NCBI GenBank assembly: GCA_034096865.1
Contig: JAWQFJ010028585.1
Location: 1 to 64,000 of the forward strand
Reading direction: 5' to 3'
DNA length: 64,000 bases
From: Theodoxus fluviatilis
Taxonomy: Eukaryota > Mollusca > Gastropoda > Cycloneritida > Neritidae
Shown here: in pieces, positions 56,853 to 64,000 of the stretch
Numbering within the stretch: the stretch's first letter is position 1
Layout of the letters: each line of letters begins with the position of its first letter
Position numbers and translations under genes: made by a program
The notes under the pieces: generated by a model
Told to the model about the DNA's origin: nothing
Databases searched by the model: none
Seen by the model: the letters and a program-made list of their open reading frames with translations, nothing else

Positions 56853-56902
<50 letters not shown>

Positions 56903-56924
56903 TTCTCTCTCTCTCACACTCACT

Positions 56925-57009
<85 letters not shown>

Positions 57010-57014
57010 ACACA
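56847..57014. repeat. (TC)n then (CA)n microsatellite between ATG16L1 exons c and d
   Basis: It fills half of the 330 bp intron and ends 16 bp from the donor of exon c. Confidence 0.95.
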
Positions 57015-57029
57015 GGCATACACACAGAC

Positions 57030-57120
57030 CTGGTTTGTTGCCTCCAGCTCTACAATGGTTTCTTTCATGTGATGTTGCGCCACCTTCATGCTGTTGATTG
57101 CTGCATTGCAGTCCATGATT
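57030..57120 (-). CDS. ATG16L1: ATG16L1 exon c: coiled coil
   Basis: 91 nt, phase 2 to 0. It encodes IMDCNAAINSMKVAQHHMK and ETIVELEATNQ, the counterpart of ISDLETECLDL ... LERANQ. The donor GTCTGT abuts a long CA/TC microsatellite. Confidence 0.88.
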
Positions 57121-58335
57121 CTGCAACAACAGTGAGCATGACAGTTTGTACAACAGTGAGCATGACAGTTTGTACAACAGTAAAGATATGACAAAAGCAC
57201 ACATGCTGGGGTGTTCACCCCATGCAAGTAAAAATTCCCTTGGGGTAGATAGAACTGCAGTTACTTACCCAACAGACTAGTACAAATAAAAAATGTTGAT
57301 ACTGTTTCCAGTTGTCATACTTATTTCCCAAGGCTCCCTGACCTGATTACAACAGTCATGTCTGTCATCTACTGCTATGTCTGTTATCATTTTCCTTACT
57401 TGATGACATGCTATGAGACTTCCTGTCATGTAGATGATTGGTTTGAAACAAGACCAATATCCATCTTCAGCACTTGGATACATTTGTGATACATAATGCA
57501 GGTAAGCCACTGCCAGAAAAGAAAGCAGAAACAGATCAAGAAAAGAAAAACTCAATTGAGAGACAAAGAATACGAACACCAGAAGTGAAATTGCTCGTTT
57601 CAAGATAAATAGTATTAATGATTCAAAAGAAGGAAGATAGATTGGCTGCTCTTGACACAGAGCTGGCTAGTAAAAAATCTTGCAGGCTAGTAAAATGTAT
57701 GTGCAACTAGCCCAGCAGCCTAGTGAACAAAAAAAACTTTTTAACATCCCTGCACATGGAGCTCGAGATATATTATTTCCTACCCCAAGTAGACTCTACT
57801 TGTGTGTCTACTGTCTAAGCATCCCCAAGAGGAAATGAGTTTTGCCATCTTTAAAACTAAAGTAATTGCAAACATTTTCATGAGAACCATACCATTTAAC
57901 ACTTTAATCTCATACATGCAAGATATGCATTACACTTTTTTACTGCATAGTTTCTCAGATTGGGAAAAAAATTATAGCTATTCACAATGATGTAATAATT
58001 TGTTGTAAGATGCAGGCTTACTGACCACTAGAATAATATTCACTCTACATGTATTAGATATCTGCAGTATCTACAGAGGAAAATCTTCCATCATCATATT
58101 AATTTTTGTTTCATATGGAATGACCAAAATAAGTTTTGCATTTTTTTTCTTACCATCCCCACCTCCCACCCACCCCCATTATGTTGCATAGAAAATTGTT
58201 AGACATACCTATAACCTAATGATCAAACACATTTTAATCAGGGATTTTTATCAGGAATCTGTACACTCACTCAGCAAGAAAAGTATGAAAAACCAGAGAA
58301 TGGAAGAGGTTCAAGAGTAAAAAATGTCTGCAGAC

Positions 58336-58409
58336 CTGGAGTCTCTCTCAGCCAGTTCCTTCTCCTTCTCCTGCAAAGTGTTCTTCAGGTCTATGATCTG
58401 CTGGGCATT
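58336..58409 (-). CDS. ATG16L1: ATG16L1 exon b: coiled coil
   Basis: 74 nt, phase 0 to 2. It encodes NAQQIIDLKNTLQEKEKELA, matching the VIDLNNQMQRKDREM heptads. It is flanked by TTCCAG and GTCTGC splice sites. Confidence 0.9.
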
Positions 58410-58592
58410 CTGGAAAGAATACAAATAAAGCCAGAGGTACATAATGAACAGGGTTCCCCTGAATTCATCTTACATTTGAAATTAAGTTTATCTGAGTCTC
58501 CCAATCAACATCATCATGTTGATAAGCACAGTCTGTGAGTGTGAGGGTAAAAAACAAACATGGAAAAAAAAAATCAAACCATACTTTTCAGA

Positions 58593-58700
<108 letters not shown>

Positions 58701-59120
58701 ATTAGCATTCTTGGGCACATTTCCATACAGACACACACAAGCATGTGTGTGCGCGCACGCATGCGTGCATGCGCGCACACACACAAATATACACACACAC
58801 ACACATTAACACACACACATGCATACACAAATTGGCACATACACATACTGGGGATGGTGTATTGAGGGGAGTCTAGGACAGAGAGACAGAATAACAAAGA
58901 TGGAGGAATAGAGCTGGACAGAGAGAGCGTAGCTTCTCAGACCAGAATAAGAAAGGAAGAAAGAAAAGAAAACAAAACAAAATGGAGTAATCACAGAGGA
59001 TTAACTAAACTTGTGCTTATGTTTCTTCCACAAGTCACTGAAAATTAGACATACAAAATGAAGATATTAAGCATGATCACCAAAAGATGGCCAGAGAGAA
59101 TTTTCCGTGGCACCATGTAC

Positions 59121-59229
59121 CTCTCCTCTCTTGCGGTGCAGCTCTGTGAGTTCCTCCTGGAGCCGGAACAGCTTCTGTTCCATGGCCTGCAGCCTCTCTG
59201 CACCTGCTCCTCCCCCTGCTGCCCCGCCA
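59121..59229 (-). CDS. ATG16L1: ATG16L1 exon a: start of coiled coil
   Basis: 109 nt, entering with one base to complete a codon and leaving in phase 0 (GAG|GTACAT). It encodes a Gly/Ala-rich lead ([14 protein letters not shown]), then [19 protein letters not shown], aligning with the [13 protein letters not shown] region of vertebrate ATG16L1. It is the most 5' exon seen. Confidence 0.9.
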
Positions 59230-59757
59230 CTGGTGATGGAAAGAAAAGGATGAATGGAGGGATGGATGGATGATGGATGGATGGATGGATGGACTAGGTT
59301 CTATGGCCTATCACTATCAGGTTTTGTAGGCTATGCAAAACCTGGGACTATACACCCTAAACACTAATAGTAATATAGGCATAACTATGATAAGGCGAGA
59401 CACCATTTCCCATCAATCAACTTTCAGCAGTCACAAGAGGGACATGGAGGGTCTATTCTTACCCCTGACCCCCATGGTGACAGAGAAGAAGTCTTAGATT
59501 GGAAAACCACAAGCTTCCAAAATCTGTGGCAATTTGAGTGCAAGAACATCCACTAGATGCTAATCCAGCTTTGGCACTGGTAAAGCAAGAATCCAACTAT
59601 AGATCTATGCATTATTATCAAGCTTCTTGGATTCAGAAAAGAAGACTGTATTGTGTCAAGCTAGCACCAGTAAACTGCATGCAAAGTGAGCAGGCATACA
59701 TGTAGAAAAAACCTGATCTGTTATGTTACAATGTAAACTCTCCAGGAAGACTCACAG

Positions 59758-59811
<54 letters not shown>

Positions 59812-62039
59812 CATAGATGCAAAAGCCATACATACACTTGTACATGTACTTTTGAACTTAATAATCAAAACAACTTTTTTAAAGTTTCTCAAGTTGCAAC
59901 CTGGATTTTAAACACTCCATTCACCAGAATTATACATCATACACAAAACCCTGAACATGATCCAATAAGAAAAGAACACAACCAGGAGAAGTAAAAGCAA
60001 AGGCGTGGTTTTTCATAGTGCCTTATCCCCCATGTATGGGTCTCAAACCACAATACACTTTACCCCCTGATCAAGAAGAGACTATGATGAATTTAAATAA
60101 GGAAAACACACAGACAACATGAGGCAAAGACAAACTTACCAGCACCATGCTACCCTCACCATTCCATACAACACCCTGAGGAGGATCAAGTGCATCACCA
60201 GGGAAAGCACCCCATTGGAGGACTCAACAACTGTGGTCACCAGGTACTTCAAACCCTCATTAAGCAAACACACAATCCAAGACACAGGGTCCATAATGGC
60301 CACAGACTCCTGCATAGCTCAACAGGCAAATGATGACATGAGAGAGAGCAATGGGAGAAGAACACAGTGCAACTTTTGTTTCCTCAAGTCTTCCTCCTAT
60401 CAATCAATCAAAATGTCAAGCCAGGGACTGGGTCATGCTTTCCTCTTATCACTGGCAAGAGTTGCACCACATCCATCTTCATTGAAGTGTGACTAGTGCA
60501 TCAACTCTCCTTAACAACTGGGAAATGCTTCTTTGGAATCAGTGATCAAAAAGTCTTCTGCCTGGATGGGTGAGACTCACATCACAGGCCTGACATGGCA
60601 ATGCAAGGACAGGCAGAACTGAATCTTCTCCACTGAGATGACAAGATAGTTCAAACAACTACTCAAGTGAATTCAGATGGTAAGTTATGCTAATGAGCAG
60701 CACTGAATTCCATTACTCACCCATCTGGCCTAACTACTCAGAGGACAAGTTTACTAAAGCAGTAGCTAAAAGATTGTACACTCTACCTAAATGAGTCTCT
60801 GCAATGAGAATTTCAACTGAACAGCAAAACTGAGTTTTTCAGAAAAAGAAAATCTTGGCTTTTGACTGAAACAAATATTATCATGAATAATTTCTACCCT
60901 ACAACTGCAAGACCAACAGTGACCATGAAATAAGTCAAAACTACAGATCCTTCTGCTTCCTTGGTGAATTTTGTCATCCCCAAATCAAACGACAGAAGTC
61001 ACACTACAAAATAAAAGATTTCCAAGTAGCAAAAGATCAGAGTTTGTTACCAAAGAAACACCAAGAGAAAACAGTTAATCCTCAGCACTGTAGAAAGTTC
61101 AAACAGAAATGCACTCCACAAATGACTGTCCAGACTTAGTGACATCATCAGTGACATAAACACCCAAAGTTTGTGACATCAAATATTTTCCCAGTAATTT
61201 CTAAAACCCAAAGGTGATGACATCATACAGCAACTTCAGATGTCCATGTATATCACAGACAGGAAAACACAGTTTTCAAATCTGTGGGAGTAGGCTAAAA
61301 AGACACTTACTTGATCAAGAACATCATTTCTTTGTTCAAGTGTAACAAAAAGTATCGCATTAACCCTTCAGACATTTCACTTTTACTCAGTTTTAGTGGA
61401 CACAAACATCTGTTCTTGTATCTTTTTCAGATCACTATAAATAAGAAAAAAAACACACGACAAACACCAAAATCAAAGGCTTTCGGGCACACACCCTTCT
61501 TCAGTGAACAATGCAGAAACACAACTTTTTCAGATCAGAAATCTTTTTAATTCTGGCATTCCCTCAGCACCCCCTTTCTTTCTGCACATGCCCTTCTAAC
61601 TATCCATCAAATTATAGCAAATACAGTATCAGAAGTATTCACAACTGAACAATGAACAAATGTGTGTATTTGTTTTAAGAAAATGTTAATGCAGCATTTG
61701 GGGGTAATTTTTGGAAAGCACATTGCACGACCTTCCCCCTAATAATTTCTTAGCAGCAAATGTCCATTCTGTGAACCCAGTCAGTAGTGACTCTGGCACA
61801 GTTTGCAATGCTTAATAGACTTGACCTTTTGCATTACAGCATTGCGCCAAAAATAGTTTGTTCTGATACTTTTTTTTCTCCACTTTTTACAGAAATCAGT
61901 CAGATGTCAAAACTTGTTTCCATTTCAAAACAAACATTTTATTTTATCAAATAAATGCTTGTTTATTGCCTCAACAAGAGTAAGTTATGAGTTTTGTGTG
62001 AAATAGTCTTAGAACTACTTTAACGGCATATGTCAGGGA
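59230..62039. other. non-coding; upstream ATG16L1 intron
   Basis: It contains (CA)n at 59760-59812 and a GGATGGAT run at 59258-59292. At 61481-61504 on the minus strand is a CTGAAGA-stem-GAAA motif related to that at 11465. I searched by eye for the ATG5-binding exon and did not find it. Confidence 0.45.
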
Positions 62040-63040
62040 GCAGATTGGATATCCCACAAGCCTCTCATGTGACCCTCATTTGAAATTTTTGGATGAAATC
62101 CTTCCATCATGTGATGTCAACTGTGCTAGAGACTGTTTCACCAGCAGGCTGCTCTTCACCATCTACATCCTGCCTGTTGCAGATATCATGAGAAAACACG
62201 AGATCCCGTTCCACATGTACTCAGTGCAAACCATGACCAAATTGCAACATCAGTGCAGCGACTGCACAAGTGTGTCACTGACATCAGGGAGTGGATGTCA
62301 TCGAATCTGCTGAAGCTGAATGATGACAAGACAGAGTTCCTCATTTTGGGAACCCGGCAACAGCTTCAGAAAATGGGCCAGGTCAGTCTGCGGATAGGTG
62401 ACAGCATCGTCACTCCAACAAAATTAGCCTGCAATTTCGGAGTTGTGTTTAACTCCGAGATGGACTTCTCCTGCCATATTACATGTGTGTGCCAGACATA
62501 CTAAACATCAGCAAGATTAGGACATACCTGGCGCAGCCTGTCGTCAAGACTCTTGTCACCAGTCTGGTTCTATCCAGGCTTGACTATGGGAACGCTGTAT
62601 TGTACGGCATTCTATCAAAACACCTGGATCAACTCCAGACCATCCAGAACAGAGCAGCGCGCCTCATCACTGGAGGCAGGAAGGACTGTTGAATGACACC
62701 ACTGCTCCACAAACTTCACTGGCTTCCTGTTAGGCAGCGTATAGCCTTCAAGATCCTTGCTAAAACCTTCGAGTGCTGCCAGACCATTCCTACTGCCCCA
62801 TTGTACCTGCAGCAGCTGCTCTCCCGACACTGCCCCCCTAGAAATCTGAGGTCTGGTGCTTCTCATCTCCTCAGGGTGCCACCAACAAGGTCTTTGTCGG
62901 GGGATCGAGCTTTCCACTCGGCTGCACCAGTCCTATGGAATCAACTGCCAGAGGCGTTGCGTCAGGAGCCAAAGCAGAAGAAGTTCAGAGGAAGCCTCAA
63001 GATGTGCCTTTTCCGCCAAGCGCGTCTTGCTGACTAGGGG
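62040..63040 (+). mobile_element. CR1/L2-like LINE 3' fragment, degenerate
   Basis: The plus strand reads LLFTIYILPVADIMRKHEIP, and then jumps from FHMY to TKLQ where the YADD catalytic box should be. Next come CVTDIREWMSSNLLKLNDDK and KTEFLILGTRQQLQKM, in another frame RTYLAQPVVKTLVTSLVLSR and LDYGNAVLYG, and finally LHKLHWLPVRQRIAFKILAK and FHSAAPVLWNQLPEALRQ to the stop near 63037. At least three frame changes or stops occur. The 3' flank ends in an (AAT)n run at 63261-63320, as in many elements of this group. Confidence 0.88.
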
Positions 63041-63260
63041 ATCCTAGTCGACCCCTACTAGGGACATCCTAGAACCATGGAAAATTTGTGACTTTTTTTT
63101 TGGGGGGTGTGCATGGGCCTTTGGGCTGGAAGTGCGCGCAATACAAGTACATTGTATACATACATCTGTCATGACTAGTAGGCTTTGCCCAGTCACGACC
63201 TTGCAGCATATGCCCCGACAACCCGAGTAAGGGTTAAAATCAGGAACAGATCTTCTCCAG

Positions 63261-63261
63261 C

Positions 63262-63320
<59 letters not shown>
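63261..63320. repeat. (AAT)n microsatellite
   Basis: About 20 perfect AAT units, possibly grown from the LINE tail. Confidence 0.95.
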
Positions 63321-63321
<1 letters not shown>

Positions 63322-63417
63322 TTTATTTCTTGCTCAAATACTTTCACCCCCGGTCGCCACTACTGCAAAGCGCCCAGAACCGGTTTTACTCCTTGGTAGG
63401 AAAGGCAATGTGGGTTA

Positions 63418-63609
63418 ACTCTTAACCACTGTATTACTAGAGTCCTAACACCACAGGAACACTCACTAGCAGCAACGGGAATACTCTTAACCACTGTATT
63501 AGAGTCCTAACACCACAGGAACACTCACTAGCAGCAACGGGAATACTCTTAACCACTGTATTACTAGAGTCCTAACACCACAGGAACACTCTCTAGCAGC
63601 AACGGGAAT
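63418..63609. repeat. 65 bp tandem repeat, 3 copies
   Basis: Units start ACTCTTAACCACTGTATTAC at 63418, 63483 and 63545. The middle copy lacks three bases and the third has one substitution. Confidence 0.93.
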
Positions 63610-64000
63610 ACTTCCCCCCCTGACTGCTTTATTTAGAACCCTGAGAAGGGGAGCATGCGACAGAAGAGTTAGGGCATAGCTGACAGCAAGGCCAGTGTAG
63701 GAGAGACAGCAAGGGGCAGACATGGGCAGAGTGTGATATTATACATCCACCATTACCCAGGTAGTGGCAGCATATGCTGTGAGGCAGTAAAATCTGGGCC
63801 AAGCTAGCTAGTCCACCATATGTAACCTTACAAGACAAACATGGCTCAAGTCGGCAAAAAACTTTTTCAAGCAATAGCTTAGAAAAACCATCAGTGCATC
63901 AAGTTGCATATTGTTTTTCTGAGCTTTACATTCCTGCGAAAAATTTTAAGTTTTCCTCAATGAACATGCTGTTTTTTCTGGATATACTTGATTGACTAAA
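63610..64000. other. non-coding; nothing recognised
   Basis: Short shadow ORFs only. Confidence 0.5.

Noticed and set aside
60119..60496. 125-codon plus ORF
   Set aside because: No domain, conserved motif or splice context.

Overview
This is a eukaryotic, almost certainly metazoan, genomic window. There are no prokaryotic operons. The one clearly recognisable conserved gene, ATG16L1, is split into short exons with consensus GT/AG junctions spread over about 29 kb. Introns and flanks are full of simple repeats and of transposable elements (DIRS, BEL/Pao, Ty3-like gag, piggyBac, BED-finger DNA transposon, jockey/CR1-like LINEs, tRNA-like SINEs, MITEs). This mixture, together with TGACCTTGACC-rich repeats and THAP and YqaJ ORFs, suggests a lophotrochozoan, probably a mollusc. 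The taxonomic call is inference; I could not run a search.

Layout. 1-7.9 kb holds retroelement debris on the minus strand (frameshifted gag with a CCHC knuckle, BEL/Pao protease and RT pieces), a THAP domain with one stop, and a frameshifted YqaJ nuclease ORF. 10.29-11.16 kb is a near-perfect 877 bp palindrome. 11.4-14.9 kb is a LINE fragment split by a 2.49 kb BED-finger DNA transposon whose 6 bp target duplication can be read directly. 15.43-19.89 kb is the 5' part of an EXD1-like gene (Lsm domain plus start of the 3'-5' exonuclease fold) cut at a TTAA by an apparently intact 3.7 kb piggyBac element. 20-30.5 kb is mostly non-coding.

ATG16L1 runs on the minus strand from about 59.2 kb (5'-most exon seen) to the stop at 30,556. 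Fifteen constitutive-looking exons join in phase to 479 residues: the coiled coil, the WIPI2/FIP200-binding zone, a short linker and the complete WD40 propeller. The N-terminal ATG5-binding exons were not found and probably lie beyond 64 kb. Two extra homologous acidic cassette exons (49.3 and 46.9 kb), both 2-2 phase, sit in the long intron after the coiled coil. That intron also holds a 5.7 kb DIRS element with inverted terminal repeats and an internal complementary region but no room for a tyrosine recombinase. Other introns carry nested TTAA elements, a TCAAGGTCA-rich non-autonomous element, MITEs, a SINE and long microsatellites. A degenerate CR1/L2-like LINE and a 65 bp tandem repeat lie near the right end.

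Working together: the host genes are autophagy (ATG16L1, the ATG5-ATG12 scaffold for LC3 lipidation) and, in damaged form, a piRNA-pathway cofactor (EXD1). Nearly everything else is mobile DNA, mostly broken. Possible exceptions are the piggyBac transposase and the DIRS reverse transcriptase ORF, which are open throughout.
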